Origin: Bagarius yarrelli
Lineage: Eukaryota > Chordata > Actinopteri > Siluriformes > Sisoridae
Reading direction: 5' to 3'
DNA: 64,000 nucleotides
NCBI GenBank assembly: GCA_005784505.1
Contig: VCAZ01000115.1
Location: 1,232,806 to 1,296,805, forward strand
Of the stretch, positions 12,346 through 25,233 are shown one piece after another. Each line of letters opens with the position of its first letter. Positions within the stretch are counted from its first letter, which is position 1. A program made the translations under genes and the position numbers. A model generated the notes under the pieces. That model was not told where the DNA came from and ran no database searches. It saw only the letters and a list, made by a program, of their open reading frames with translations.

Positions 12346-12774
12346 TGAGACGAAGCAAAAACGCTGAATTTAAAACTACTTGGCGAGTTTTTATATCCCG
12401 TCTCCTCCAATGTCTCTCTCCTCTGATTATATAAAATAAATAAATAAACCACAACAATGACACTAAATATAAAAAGCTGCAGTTTTGAGTCAAAATTTCC
12501 GGTACACTGTTTTTTCCAAACCATTTTTAATTTACTTTTTAGAAAATATAGTAAAATATGAGGTACAGTTTAAAAACAGCAGGTCTGAAGTCCTAAAGTG
12601 TGACTTTTCTTCGTTTCTTCTACAAATGGGCCTTGAGCTTGTTTAGAGGTTCTAACAGGGTAGCAGCTCCTTCTATACCAACGATGCTCATCCGTCTAGG
12701 AACTTCATCACTATCATGGAGTGATAAGGGAGGAAGGGGACAAGCCAGCCAGATCAGCCAAATCAACCCCAGGT

Positions 12775-12965
12775 ACTAAGTTGTTGATTGGAAGACCAGA
12801 GTTTAAACCCCACCACTGCCAGTCTGCCGCTTTTGGGTCGCTAAGCATAACCCTTAACCCTTCCTGGACCAGGGGCGCTGTATGCTAGCGCTCTGACCCC
12901 AACTTTTTGAGATATGCAACGTAATACATTTCACTGTGCTGTAAAGTTTATGTGCAGATGAAGAT
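12775..12965 (+). mobile_element. SINE B, copy 1
   Basis: Family B differs from A after the core. It reads cttaacccttcctggaccag, ggggcgctgtatg and ctctgaccccaac, with a tail of atttcactgtgctgtaaa. The tRNA-like head is partly lost here. Confidence 0.75.
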
Positions 12966-13649
12966 ATTTGACATTTAATCTGTACAATACTTTTATTCAT
13001 AAAGTATTTAGCTTTTACTTCACCGGATAGAATTTCTCACATTATTTTCTTCTCCTTGTCTGCAACAATGGCCCCTTTTCCACACTGCACATGACCCCGG
13101 CTGACTCACCCTGCTTAATCGGTTCGCTCGTTTTATTTTTTTTTCTTTATTGTTTAACGTAGGAGGGACTGATTCACACTGGGAAAGGGTTTTGACCTGT
13201 ATGTAATAATCATGTGCTGGGAAAACATTGTGTGCTGAAAAAAATACACCTGAAAGATTCAGTTTGGGAAAAAAAAAAATGATAGACAGATATCACAATC
13301 AAAATAGCTAGCAGCTGAAAATAAAATGTAAAATGATAAAATAGTAGGAGAGAAAAATGCCTGATGAAATTCTACCAACAGAAAAATAGCCGATTGTGTA
13401 CGGTTTCGAAAAATAATTGAGGTTCGAAACACGGAACAGGTGGAAAAAATTAGGATAACAAACCTACAACCGAGACAAGAACTCAAACATCTGTAACTCA
13501 AACACGTACAATTAAGGCAAAAAATACCAGACATGCAACCTAGGACTATATATGAATAATATAACTATAAATATAATGTTCTCCCAACACATCTACGCTC
13601 TTGAGGTGACCAGGCATTTTCTGCATATACTCCCAAACTCTGGAACTCT

Positions 13650-14126
13650 AAATCTTGACTTACGAGTGTCCCAACTAACCGATTTATTTGCTTTGATTTG
13701 TGAGCCAAAATTTGGGTTACAAGTCAGCTTTAGACACCCAACCGCTAGTTAGCATAGCGAACGTCACAGAGAACGCCGTAACATCCGCCCAGCATCCCGT
13801 GTGTCACTCGATAGCTAGTCAGACATGCGCGTTAGCAAGTGGAGTCGTCTGATCTCCAAGGTAAATGCTGTACATTATACTTAATAAAACCAGTTTATTC
13901 CAGTACATCCTATTCTATTGTTTTTATACAATGTTCATTATATATGTTTATTTTTCTTATTTAAAAACATGTAACAAAAAAATTGCGGTGTGTTTTTTGG
14001 GGACCCAGAACGAATTAATGGCATTTCAATTCATTTTAATGGGGAAAATTGATTGGACATACGAGTAATTTGAGTTTAAGCTCCGACATGGAACGAATTA
14101 AGTTGTAAGTTAAGACACCGCTGTAT
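13650..14126 (-). mobile_element. MITE-like family D, copy 1
   Basis: The left end cttgacttacgagtgtccca and the right end (complement cagcggtgtcttaacttaca) form imperfect inverted repeats. The interior (tagtcagacatgcgcgttag, aaaaccagtttattccag) matches 38.3, 49.3 and 52.2 kb. No coding capacity. Confidence 0.82.
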
Positions 14127-14689
14127 TGCATTGTATTTCCAGTTATATATTGTATTCTATTTATATACAGTACATGGCAAAAAAGAAAAAGTGATCTTTT
14201 TAAAAAAATCTAAAATAGGATCTATTATGTGCCTTTATCCTATTAGATGCAACAAATGTCTACACATCATGATCTTACACACAGACACACACACTCTCAT
14301 TTTCATCCCGTGTCACTTTGTGTTTCGCGTCCCTGAGATGGAGTGACAGGGAAAAGAAGTCTCTTCCTGTTGTTGTTCCTTCTTGCTCTGTTTGTACCCA
14401 AACCTACGGTCAGCCCTGTTTGGGAGGGGGTGGGGGTGGTGTTGGGTGTTGCCATGGAAACTGTCTGTTTAAAAATAGACCAGGATGAAAAACTGATCCC
14501 TGCTGGATCGGGGTGGGGATAAGTGATGGTACTGAATATCTGATGATGTCCTGGAGAAACCATACATGGGTTTTTGTTTTGTTTTTTTTACACTTCTTTA
14601 TTGTGAAACCGGAAATACAACCCGAAAATACAACCCGGAAATACAACCTGGAAATCTAAGCACTCCAAACACTTCGATTTTAGGTAAAT

Positions 14690-14968
14690 TTATTTGAACT
14701 CTTCTTAGTTGCAGTCTATCGCGAGAAGTAGTTTTCTTCTCGACTCGACTCGACATCTCATTATAAAGAACATGATGGAAATTAATTATTAAAAATACAT
14801 TTACATCATTACATTTAATAGTAAAGGAGGAACAACATCAAATCTAGAGGAGTAGAAGTAAATTTCTTTAGATAAAAAAAAATGTACTTGAGTGAGAGTA
14901 AAAGTACTCCGGGTTCTCCGGTTTCCTCCCACAGCCCAATAGCATGATTCTAAATTGTCTAAGGGGTG

Positions 14969-15033
<65 letters not shown>

Positions 15034-15300
15034 CCCTGTGATGGACTGGTGACCTGTCCAGGGTGTCCCCCTCCTGCCTTTAACCCTTTTAGAGACGGCT
15101 GGTTTAGACTCCAGCAGATCCCTGTGACCCCGAATTAGGGAATAAGCGGCTATAGAAGATGAATAAATGAATGAATGAATAAATAAATAAATGAATGAGT
15201 GTAAAACTGCGAACAGTTAAACCGACTCTTAATACTACATTTATTCCACAAATCTACTCAAGTAAATATAACGGGTTACTCGGGTTACTGAGCACCTCTG
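14690..15300 (+). repeat. Dispersed repeat F, copy interrupted by family C repeat
   Basis: The part 14690-14908 (cagtctatcgcgagaagtag, acatgatggaaattaattat, gtacttgagtgagagtaaaa) and the part about 15245-15300 (tctactcaagtaaatataac, gagcacctctgg) are two ends of one repeat, split by the family C copy. A related copy is at 63187-63890, and a fragment is at 12184-12345 (tacttaagcaagagtaaaaa). Confidence 0.6.
14909..15198 (+). mobile_element. Family C repeat, copy 3, with long GT run
   Basis: It starts within the core at gggttctccggtttcctccc and contains an uninterrupted GT microsatellite (14971-15031) where other copies have gtgtgtgtg. It then reads gccctgtgatggactggtga and ends in (atga/aata)n. 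It interrupts a different dispersed repeat. Confidence 0.85.
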
Positions 15301-15309
15301 GAGTTAAAA

Positions 15310-16460
15310 ATATGTAATAAATGATTATTTGGTAATTGAAAGTTCTGTATTGAAGTAAATTATTGACTTAAATTATATTTATATTTTTTTTATCATTTTT
15401 TCAAGAATAAAAAAATATTATTTATATATTTTATTACCTTGTTTGATTTTTGGTGAAATAATATAATTATTTTCAAAATCACTAAAATAATTCAAGTCTT
15501 ATTTTTACAGGAACTAATTATTTTTTTTAAAAATAGGAGAAAAACATATTAAATTATTTCTTAACAAATTAGATATTGTACACAGTAAATTAAATATGAT
15601 CTACAGTATATAATAATTCCCATTACACAACCTGCTCCATTTCCTACTATGATTTCTGTTTATTTCTATGTAGGGTGCCAATAATTGTGCTGGCGTCTGT
15701 GTTTGCTAATCAACATGGCAGATGTACCATAAATATATCAAAGCTGCCGCCATATTTGATGTCACTAATAAAACACGTGTCACCTCATTAGAGAAAAACA
15801 TCAAGGTGTGAGTGGTGATAGGAAGTTACACCAGTTACTATAAATACCACCGCCTAAAGCGTTAAACAACAATCCGCTACTTCCTAACATGCTAGTCATA
15901 ATGACATAATGGAGTAAAAACTCTTGGCAGAAACCAGGTTCAGTCGTTAGGTCAGTTCTCCTCTGACCAGACAAACCAGCAGGTTATTCCATACTGCAGT
16001 AAAGTTTCTGTGGTCGTGTCCGGATGGATGTCTGAAACACAAGATCATCAGTGGGTAACTGTTACTGGTGCTTATTGTCTCTAAGTGCTGATCCACCAAC
16101 TGGGCTGGTGGCGGCGGTGAGCTCGGAATAGCAAAGAAACAGAAGTGTGTTAGTGTGGATTTCATTCAAATATAGTGTGTGTTATTGGTGGTGTTTCCTG
16201 GCCCCAAAGTGGGTAAGTTAGTTGTCCTAACTTACCCACCCAATAGCGAAGCCTCTGCCACCCTCTGTAGTAAATCGTCTGAATTTCGTAGCTTTAGTAA
16301 GTCTCATAATTCGTAATATTTGTATACATTTTAAATTATAATATTTTGATTAAGTATTTTCTTAAATATTGTAAATAAATTATAAATAAAGCATAAAAAA
16401 CTATTTACAAATCTACAGTATTTTCTGTAACATGTTACAGGTACATTTTTGGATAACTAA
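15310..16460. other. Intergenic, nothing recognised
   Basis: Very AT-rich from 15310 to 15660, then unique-looking sequence. The word gggtgccaataattgtgctg at 15672 recalls a degraded Tc1-type end, but no partner end is visible. Confidence 0.45.
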
Positions 16461-16462
16461 GT

Positions 16463-16642
16463 AAGTGGTGGCTCATTGTTAAGGTGTTGGACTAACGACC
16501 TGAAGATTGTGGGTTTGATTCCCAGCTCTACCAAGCTGCTGCTGTTGGGTCCCTGAGTGAGGCCCTTAACGCTCAGTTGCATAAATGAGATAAATGTAAG
16601 TTGTTCTGGATAAGGACGTCTGATAAATGCTGTACATGTAAT
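16463..16642 (+). mobile_element. SINE A, copy 5
   Basis: The head is agtggtggctcattgttaag, the B-box gggtttgattccc, the core gggtccctgagtgaggccct and the tail ttctggataaggacgtctga. Confidence 0.85.
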
Positions 16643-17559
16643 AAATCCAAACCATCACAGCTTTACTTTTTATTTCATTAATAATAAACGGTTCTATCTG
16701 TTTACTATCCACTCAGTATTTCAGTGATGTTCTAGAATCCAGCTCGAGTTTATTAATTCTGCAGCAGTGACCAGACATTTCCTTTTTTTTTAGCTAATAA
16801 TTTCGAAAAATAACTCGCCTCCTCTGCTAGCCTGCGCTATTTTTAGCTTTTAGAGACCCATAATGTCTCACTATTTCCACCACGAGGCTCCATTTTCACA
16901 CGTTTTAATGCTTTGTACATTAAAAAAACAAAAAATAAAACAACCGTAAGTGAGTTTTTGTCAGTTGTTTCTAACAAACCAATAGCTACGCAAGCTGGGC
17001 CCCCCCGAGGGCACCTTCGTATCTGTGGGGATTTAATGAGTACCTGTAATACGTCTGTTTGGTCCAGAGAATTGAGCAGACCGTGTAAATCTTTGGCTTG
17101 GTTATATACACACAGCTGACTCAAATCTCAAAATCTGCTTTGAGACAAGAGAAAAAATACAGAATTAGTGTTTAGTATTAAAGTATTAAATGTGCTTTAA
17201 GAATAATGGCTAAAATAAAACAACAAAAATGCTAGAAGTAGTGTTAAGTGTTGCACTCTTATTCACTATATTACGGTAACAGGTCTAATACAAGTGTTAC
17301 GGTAAATTCAGACGGAACATGTTTTTTTCCCTTTGCGTTTCTTGAATGAAGTATTGAGCTAAAAGTTTTAATAAATGTTCGGAGAAAGTCAGTAAAAGAA
17401 CTGTGTGGCGTTTGCTTACACTCAAACTTAACAAGTAGAATGCAAAAGTTTGCACACTTAAAATGACTTGAAAGCAAAAAGTATTTTTTGTTGGTAAATT
17501 CAATTTAAAACCTCATATCAAATGAATAAGCGCTAACTATTGACTAAATATTGATAACT

Positions 17560-18055
17560 GAGCTGGTTTGCTAGCCAGTACCTGGCTAAGGAATTACAGT
17601 TTTTAAGTATCTTTGCTAATTAAGTACGCGAGTTCATTTGCTAGCAAGTGACTAGCCATGACACTCATTAGCATCAAAGGAGGAAATAAAACATTTTAAA
17701 ATTTGCATATTGCACACTTAGCATTAACGTGTAAAAATTCTTTAAGGCCATTCGTGTTAGCTGAATTAACATTTAAAACAAAACACACAGTTCACTTTTT
17801 CAGCAGTTTAATATTATTAATAAGCTTGTTTGCTAGTCCGAACCTGGCTGATTGTTTTTTCAATTTGCATATTCATGCATATTTATTGATTCTGTCCTTC
17901 TCAATTGGAGAACAAATTACAACAGGTGCTAATTATCAACCTCTAGCCAAGGCGAGCTAGTTTGCTAGCTGATAACTAGCTAATTTAGCCAGTAGGAATG
18001 GCTAGAGGACGTGATGTGCATTTCTTAATTTGCATATTCATGAATATTCATAAGT
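17560..18055 (+). repeat. Cluster of tttgctag motifs and octamer-like atttgcat motifs
   Basis: tttgctag occurs at 17567, 17637, 17829 and 17961, three times followed about 8-10 bp later by a ggcta/agcta word. atttgcatatt occurs at 17701, 17863 and 18028, twice continuing as atttgcatattcatg. This could be a decayed repeat or a cluster of POU-factor binding sites; function is inferred only. Confidence 0.45.
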
Positions 18056-18449
18056 GCTTCCATTTTTTTTAACGATTCTCTAGTCCATTTTCCAAACATT
18101 GTGAAAAATATGTGAAAAAATGGCACCATTAGAGAATAAGTAGAAATCTGCAGTTGTGGATTGTCGACATTTTCACGCACACACACACACACACGCACCC
18201 ACCCACACACACACATACGGTTCTGTTACCTGTGTTGCTTTTACCCTGCTTTGTGTTTTGCATCTTAGCTCTGGCTGCTTTGGCTTTTCCCACAAATTGC
18301 TGGTGTCTGGCCACCCAATTATAAATGACTGGCAGCAGAGGAATAAAGCGATGTTGTGCTGAAGCTCCGGGCTGTTTACACACCACCCAGGGTTCTCCAG
18401 TTCACTTTAACTGTTAAGGACAGAGAGAGCGAGAGAGAGAGAGAGACGA

Positions 18450-20400
18450 AGGGAGACGTAATTTGTCTATGATGAGGAGATCAGGAGACCTGCTGCTGAG
18501 TTACCAGCTTTAAATTGCGCTGTTACATAAAGAGCCAATCATTTAGGAACATATTCAGTGACCGAATCATATTAACCGCCAAACAGCAGGTTAAATGATT
18601 CTTTCAGGTGGTTTTTACAAAAGATTCCCAGACGAATCGTTTCGGTTTTATATTGTCGTCTGTATGTTTTTGTGTCGAATATACATATTTTTATTGTTTA
18701 GATGAAAATCAGCCGATCTGCTCAAATGATCTTGAATAGGATTCATTAAGCTTGTTCATTAGACTCAAAAGATTCGCTGAATTGAAGTGAGAAGAATTAT
18801 GGCCTGGTTTGGAACGAATCACTGAGTCGAGCGGTTTTGCAGAGATTCGAGCGACTTGCTAATATAATTTGCAAAATTTACTGGATTCCTGTGATGTCAT
18901 AAAGTAATGGATGTTGCTTTATTTGTCTGTATTTAAAATGCGACGCTACTGTGGATTGTTTTTTCGGCGTATTTAGCATGAGCTTCTCTGCTTTCTTTCC
19001 TTCCACTTTACTTTCCTTTCGCAAGACAAATGCTTTACTTTATGGGATTTGATCCTCACACATTCATTACTGCCCCGTTCTCGCTCCGCCTGTACGCTTT
19101 GCCGGTCAACCGTCTAATGGAAGGAGCCAAACTCCGAACGAATGATGATGAAACCTTCCTGAAAGACCTCGGCCGCTTCCTTACCGAGTCAGAGAAGGAT
19201 GGTTTATTTATTACAGAAATCCAATGGAGGTAAAAGGGATAATAAAAAATGTTTGTGTGTTATCAATTATCAACCACAGCGTATAGACGGAGCGCAGCGG
19301 TGGAGGAACGGAAGTCTAGGAGTGATGGATTTGAAGCTCGTTTGGATGAATAAATCTTTAATTATCTGACAGTTTTGACAATTGAAAAAAATTTGGTTGT
19401 TTAAGAAGATCTCATGGAGCTGAAAAAAGAGTTTCTCTTTCACTCTTTAATACGGATTTTTTTTCTGAAAGATTATTTATATTCTTTATAACAACTTCTC
19501 ACTATTTAGTGTCAGTGTGCTGTTTGAAACACACTCTATAATTACTTGCCACTTTCATCAGTACGGAGGAGCAAAATGCGCTGCTGTGATTAGCATGCAA
19601 TACCGATTTTTCTACCAGAGAGGGCGACATTTCACAATCCGAAATCCTGTAGCTTCAGCATCTCAAATTAAACCTAGAGCGTGTTTATGTTTATTATTTT
19701 GCATATTATAGTTTAAGATTAAAAAGTTAGATGGATTTTGTTTTGAAGATAAAAACTAAAAGATTTTATCTTTTTGGTACAAAACCAGAAAGATACGAAA
19801 AAAAAATCAATTTTATCCATTTATTACTCGTCTCTATTTGTATTCATAGCCATGTGACTTTTAAGGTTTTTAAGGGAGGATACGGGCAATAATTCGAAAC
19901 GCTGTTTGAACCGTAATCAAGCTTCCCTAATTGACAGCTCCTCGGGTAGATCAGAACCCTGCATCAGCCGTGAAATAACAAGAAAACGTAGTGAACGGCG
20001 ATAAATCCTGGAATAACTGTGTGTTGAATGCGAACATGATGACATGCAGGTGTGAGGTGCGGTTATTTGCGTTTCATGCGACGCAACAAGAACAGCGGAA
20101 CGATAAGCAAAGCGTAGAGTGGGGCAAAACAGATGTTTGAGTGCGGCTGGAAAAACTCACTCATTTATTAATGAGACTCTGTCGTTAAGGGCTACGAGGA
20201 GGAATAGAGAGGTTCTCCTGGATTTCCTGGATTTTCAAGCTGTACCGTGAGACAGATTTGTTACTGAAGACATTAAAGCTGCATTTTTGTCTGCTTGAAG
20301 CACGATTAAAGAAACAGGGGAAATCTGAGCGCTCGGGAAGAGAAGAAGGGTCCAAGAACCGAGGGAGAGGAATATTAATGAGACGGGTTTGATATTTGAG
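18450..20400. other. Intergenic, mostly unique
   Basis: It contains gattc/gaatc-rich stretches (18530-18860) and a moderately complex patch at 19860-20120. A 67-codon plus-strand frame at 19030-19233 has no recognised similarity and no acceptor/donor pair in phase that I trust. Confidence 0.45.
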
Positions 20401-20540
20401 TGTGTGTTAGTGTGAGAATGAAGCTGCCTGCACATCTGGAGACCCTCCAGCTGCCTGAGGGGGAAAGATTCAGTAATTCAGCAACCTTCGCCCTCTGAGA
20501 CAGAAACTGAAGCGATGCTGATTTGCACCACAGAAACACA

Positions 20541-20542
20541 AT

Positions 20543-20591
<49 letters not shown>
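20541..20591 (+). repeat. (CA)n microsatellite
   Basis: An uninterrupted CA run of about 24 units. It explains short open frames with alternating His/Thr or Cys/Val in this stretch. Confidence 0.97.
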
Positions 20592-20592
<1 letters not shown>

Positions 20593-21149
20593 CTGATCAG
20601 CTACTATCCCAGCCAGATCCAGTTCTCCACATACACTCCGATGGGAACGATATGCCACTATGACATCATCGCCACAGCAGTCAATATCCAAAACTCTCTT
20701 CTGTTTCAGACGGATATTTTTTTCCAACCGTCTCAGCTTTGATGTGCTTTTACTGAGATTCTCACTAGGAAATAAAAAAAAAGAAGTAAAGTCGCGTTTA
20801 TTTAATCATTTCATCCGTTTCATTATAGTTTAAACCCCATTGCGTTTAATTAACGATCGGAAAGCTTGAATTAATAAATGGACGAAGGGGGTGGGTGGGG
20901 CTGGATTCATTTTTCCGTCTTATTTTTAAAAATGCTATCGTTTCTATAGCAACGAATCAGCTCCGATTTTCTATTAAACAAGATGTTGACTGAACTTTTC
21001 GAGCTAAACGCTTCAGGAAAGAATCTCCTGAGAGACCTGGGTGTTTACGGCGGCTATAACACAAGTGACAACTTAATTTTCAGACTTTCCACAACGTTAA
21101 GCAAAACTATAAATTGTCTTGCTGTAGCTGTTGTTGTTGTTGTCGAGTT

Positions 21150-21150
21150 G

Positions 21151-21198
<48 letters not shown>

Positions 21199-21199
21199 A
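21150..21199 (+). repeat. (GT)n microsatellite
   Basis: A GT run with one GTTT interruption at about 21181, preceded by a (TGT)-rich stretch (gttgttgttgttgtcg). Confidence 0.96.
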
Positions 21200-21709
21200 C
21201 GCTCCACCGCTTTGTGTACGTCCTGTGTTAAGTTTTTCTTTCATTGCTAGCGTGTTTGCGTTAACGTTTCTTCTTTTTTATTCTTTCCGTTCTGTTGTGT
21301 TTATATTGATTATAGCGTGTCTTTATCATGTCTCACTCCACAGTGCAGATCCGCCGCCAGACCATAACTAACAGGGGGGCACCGGCTTCCAACAAGGGGG
21401 CACTCAATCAGCAGCAAAAACAAGACATAAAAACAACCAATAATGTGCAAGAGCGCACTTCTATTACGGACTGTCAGCTCATTTCCTGTACAGAAAAACA
21501 CAAACTAATCAATATTCTGCAAAAAATTCGCAACAAAAGCAGATTGACATTTATACTCTGTGATAATGTTCCTAATAACCAAAAGACACGTTTTAGTTTA
21601 CGGAAATTAAATTAATGCACAACTTCCCGGTTGGTAAAGCTGTAGGCTTTATCCCTCATACACATTTATATGCAAACGACGGAATGACCCCAGAGACGCA
21701 GTGGACAGG

Positions 21710-22570
21710 ATTTTGCCTGTTAGGATGTGATTCAACATTTCAATCAACCAATCAGAACTCTCTGATGTCATCAGTGTGTGTCGCTCAAATCCACCTCAGT
21801 TCATTTTATTCTTTATACTGAATATTGAAATACTGAAAAATCTCTGATTGTCTGAGACTAAAAATTCACTGATTCTGGATCAGTTTCCTGATCCTGCCGA
21901 TTCCTGAATTAACATTAAATCACAACAGGAAATTAGACTATAATTTAGACTGATTCAAATGATCCAAAAATAAACTTTAATGAACTGATTCAGTGAATCA
22001 TAAACAATCACTAATGAACAATTGAGTGTAAAATGTTGTGAAATGGTGAACCTGCAGAACCGCAATAGAGCAACATTCACACTATAAAACAGGGTTTAAC
22101 ATTAAATACATTAAATCACAAACTTCACACATTGAACAATCACAAGACTTTTTTATACACAAGATTATTTTATAACCATAAATATAAAAATAATCTATGA
22201 ATTGACTTTTTATTCATGCACACACACCAAATTACATTTAACTGCACACACACACACACACACACGCACACATCTATTTCTGATCCTGAAGCTGATGGAA
22301 ATGTTCACACATTAACTAAACTGCACACACGTTATATGTAATTGTTCAGTACAGCATGTGATGTATTAAAAGTACGTTTTTATATTTAATAAATACATTT
22401 ATAATATTACATTTTAGTTTATACAGAGGAAAATATTATAAAATGAATTGAGGCAGATTTGATCGTCACACACTGATGACATCAGATGGTTCTGGTTGGT
22501 TGATTAAAATGTTGATTCAGAATTAACAAAGGATGATAATAATCCAGGATCAAATCCGACTCGGCAAAAT
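21710..22570. mobile_element. Palindromic (foldback/MITE-like) element, copy 1
   Basis: The 861 bp element starts attttgcctgttaggatgtg and ends (complement) attttgccgagtcggatttg. Inside each end lie matching inverted segments with caaccaatcagaac, tgatgtcatcagtgtgtg and cctcaatt/cctcagtt. The interior includes a CA run at 22243-22266. No transposase is present. The copy at 36036-36930 is the same element in reverse orientation, interior included. Confidence 0.82.
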
Positions 22571-22689
22571 CACATCCATTATAAGACATAATTCAACCAA
22601 TCAGAGGAACTGGTTTATTTTCATTTAGAAGCTACAAGTTAAAAATAATTCAGTCATTCTTGAGATATATACATTATATATATATATTT

Positions 22690-23170
22690 AGTAATGTGGG
22701 GGCACAACAATCGTTTTGGGTAGAAAAAAGGGAGGGGGTGCCACTGTGGTGGTTATCATGAAGCTTAAAACAAGCCTTAAAAAATTTGGTGTCCTTTATG
22801 ATTATTTTGGGATTTTATCTAGACTGCCGTCAGGACTCGGTCAGGTTTGCCGGGTCCGTTGCCCTGCCAGGCCACCGGAGGGCAGCTGTGACTTTCTGCT
22901 CCCATGTGTAGACCATGTTGTCTGTGTTTTGTCATGTAAGTCTCCCTGACTTGTCATTGGTTGATTGTTTCCTCATTGTGTTCAGGTGTTTCATGTTTGA
23001 TTGTTTTTCCCTGAATTAGTTTGTGTATTTGTAGCCCTGAGTTTCAGTTTGTTGCTGGTCTTGGGCAGTCTTTATGTCCATGTCTCTTGTTGCCTTTGTG
23101 TATCTTTTATGGTCAAGTTTTGTTAAATAAGTTTCTTGTTTTTGTTTTCTATGTTCTATTAATTAATTTT
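22690..23170 (+). repeat. Possible LTR-like or other repeat fragment
   Basis: The stretch gccaccggagggcagctgtg, acttgtcattggttgattgt, ccctgaattagtttgtgtat has the feel of a known fish repeat. A partly similar stretch in reverse sense occurs at about 46880-47000. I cannot name the family and see no paired terminal repeat. Confidence 0.3.
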
Positions 23171-23274
23171 TGGCTTTTTTTTTAAATTTTGTTAGTAAAA
23201 CTGCACTTTTATCCAAATTAATCTTCCGTCTTATGGCAACTACAATGATTAATATGTCCTAGTTACATATTATG

Positions 23275-23497
23275 GGGCAGTGGTGGTTCAAATGGTTAAG
23301 GCGATGGGTTGTTAATTGGAAGATCTGGGTTCAAGCTAGCCACTGTTGGGTCCTTGACCAAGACCCTTAACCCTTCCTGCTCCAGGGGCGCTGTATCATA
23401 GTTGACCCTGTGCTCTGACCCCCAAATTATTAAGATAAGATATGTGAAGAAATACATTTTACTGTGCTGTGAAAAAGTATGTAACAAAATAAAGGCA
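23275..23497 (+). mobile_element. SINE B, copy 2 (most complete)
   Basis: The head is gggcagtggtggttcaaatg, followed by gttaaggcgatgggttgtta, a B-box-like tctgggttcaa, the core gggtccttgaccaagaccct, then ccaggggcgctgtatcatag, and the tail actgtgctgtgaaaaagtat. Confidence 0.85.
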
Positions 23498-24340
23498 TGT
23501 TAATGTTATCTCTTCATAGTAAATTCTGATATCAAATTTGAGTTTCATCCACTAAACTTCTGCCCAAGTTTATCCAGCAGAGAAAAAACATTTCATAAGT
23601 CTTAACATTTTTTTAGAAAAGACTATTTATGGTTTTTGTTGATTGATGGAAGTCAAAATTTACAAAAACTGAAATTTTTATAATTCATGAATAACATGGG
23701 TTTATTGTGATTTCTGCTAAAGCATCAATTATCTCTGGAATTCTAGTCATTATTAATATTAACTTTATTGACTGAGGTTAAAGCTGGTGGATCTCCTGTT
23801 GAGTTAAAACCATTTCTGGAAGAACCCAACAAGTGACCGTCGACATCCTGGTGGACGATCTGCATCCGGCTTTTCCTAAAGTCCTACTTTTCCCTCAGCT
23901 TGATTTCCTCGTTTAAGTTTCAGGAGCTTAAACACAGCAATGTGGGGAAAAAGTTAGAAAGCTACAGTAGGAGTCTCTGATTAGCTCCTTCAGGTGTGAG
24001 AAGGTTTCCAGATTAGTGGAATTTAGGTTTTGTAGCTTCCTGTTTTACAAACTTTTCAGCAATTGTTTACTAAAGATGTCGGATTTGATCATGTGATCAG
24101 TTTTCTATCAGTTTTTTAAATATTCGTTTTATGTTAATTTTAATGTCGGAACAAGGTTTAACATAAATCTAAAGACACACTTATCTCCAAAAAAGCGAAA
24201 CCAAATGCGTGATTCTTTAACCTTTTTATTTTAAGTGTTTAACAGACTTTCAAGCGTTTATTTCTGACCTCCAGCAACTGCTCATATCTTTAAAACAGTA
24301 CTAAAAAATATGAAATAAATTGCACTGGATGAAGGATGGG

Positions 24341-24344
<4 letters not shown>

Positions 24345-24401
<57 letters not shown>

Positions 24402-24405
24402 AAGG
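24345..24405 (+). repeat. (GA)n microsatellite
   Basis: A GA run with two single-base interruptions (aggag, gaagg). Confidence 0.95.
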
Positions 24406-24929
24406 AGAAAAAAACATTTTAGGAGGCAGGAAGTTTTACAGAACTTTTAATTTTTTATTTCTTTTTTTTGGAAGCTTAAATTCTCTTATTATAAAGTTTA
24501 CCCGCCGTGACATGCAGTGAAATGAGAATATGAACGAGAGAATATGAATAGTAAGATAACAAATAATAAGAAACAACAGCAGCAAGATAACATTAAATAA
24601 AAGACAATAACATCGCAAAGTCTGCTTATAAATATTATAAAGAGAGTTTGGGAAACATGACCATGTCAAATAAAGTAATTAAAAATGAGGAGGTTTTTTA
24701 TTGGAAAAAAGGGAAACGGTTAGAATCGGTTTTAATACTAAACTGAAGAACTTTTTTTCAATTATTTTTTTTTTTCTGGTTATTTTTCCTCCCGTTCCTA
24801 TCGGCACTCGTTGGATTATTAATTTCAAAAATAGATTTTTTTATTAATATCATAAATAAAATAATAATTGAAATTATTTATTTTAAAAGCATTCTTGAAA
24901 ACATTCACACTGAGTAGAAATCATTGAAA

Positions 24930-25108
24930 GTGGTGGCTCATGGTTAAGGTTAAGATGTTGGACTACCAACCCGAAGATTGTGGTTTGATTCCCAGCTCCA
25001 CCAAGCTATACCACTGTTGGGCCCCTAAGCAAGACCCTTAACCCCTAATTGGTCAGTTGTGTGTATATAAGAGATAAATGTGAGTCGGTCGGAATAAGGA
25101 CGTCAGAA
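24930..25108 (+). mobile_element. SINE A, copy 6
   Basis: The head gtggtggctcatggttaagg carries a small ttaagg duplication. The B-box is ggtttgattccc, the core gggcccctaagcaagaccct, and the tail a decayed ggtcggaataaggacgtcag. Confidence 0.85.
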
Positions 25109-25233
25109 ATAGTAACAGAAAATATTCTGAGTGCTGTTGTGTTGGCGGGGTGGGATGGTGTGCCAAAACTTATGTTTTCTTTTAGAAATTATTTTTTATA
25201 ATGGAGAATTTTTATTTTTGTCATTTTTACTTT

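Noticed and set aside
19030..19233. 67-codon open frame with a globular-looking C-terminal half
   Set aside because: It has no recognised family, no trustworthy splice sites, and no second exon nearby. Frames of this length are expected by chance in 64 kb.
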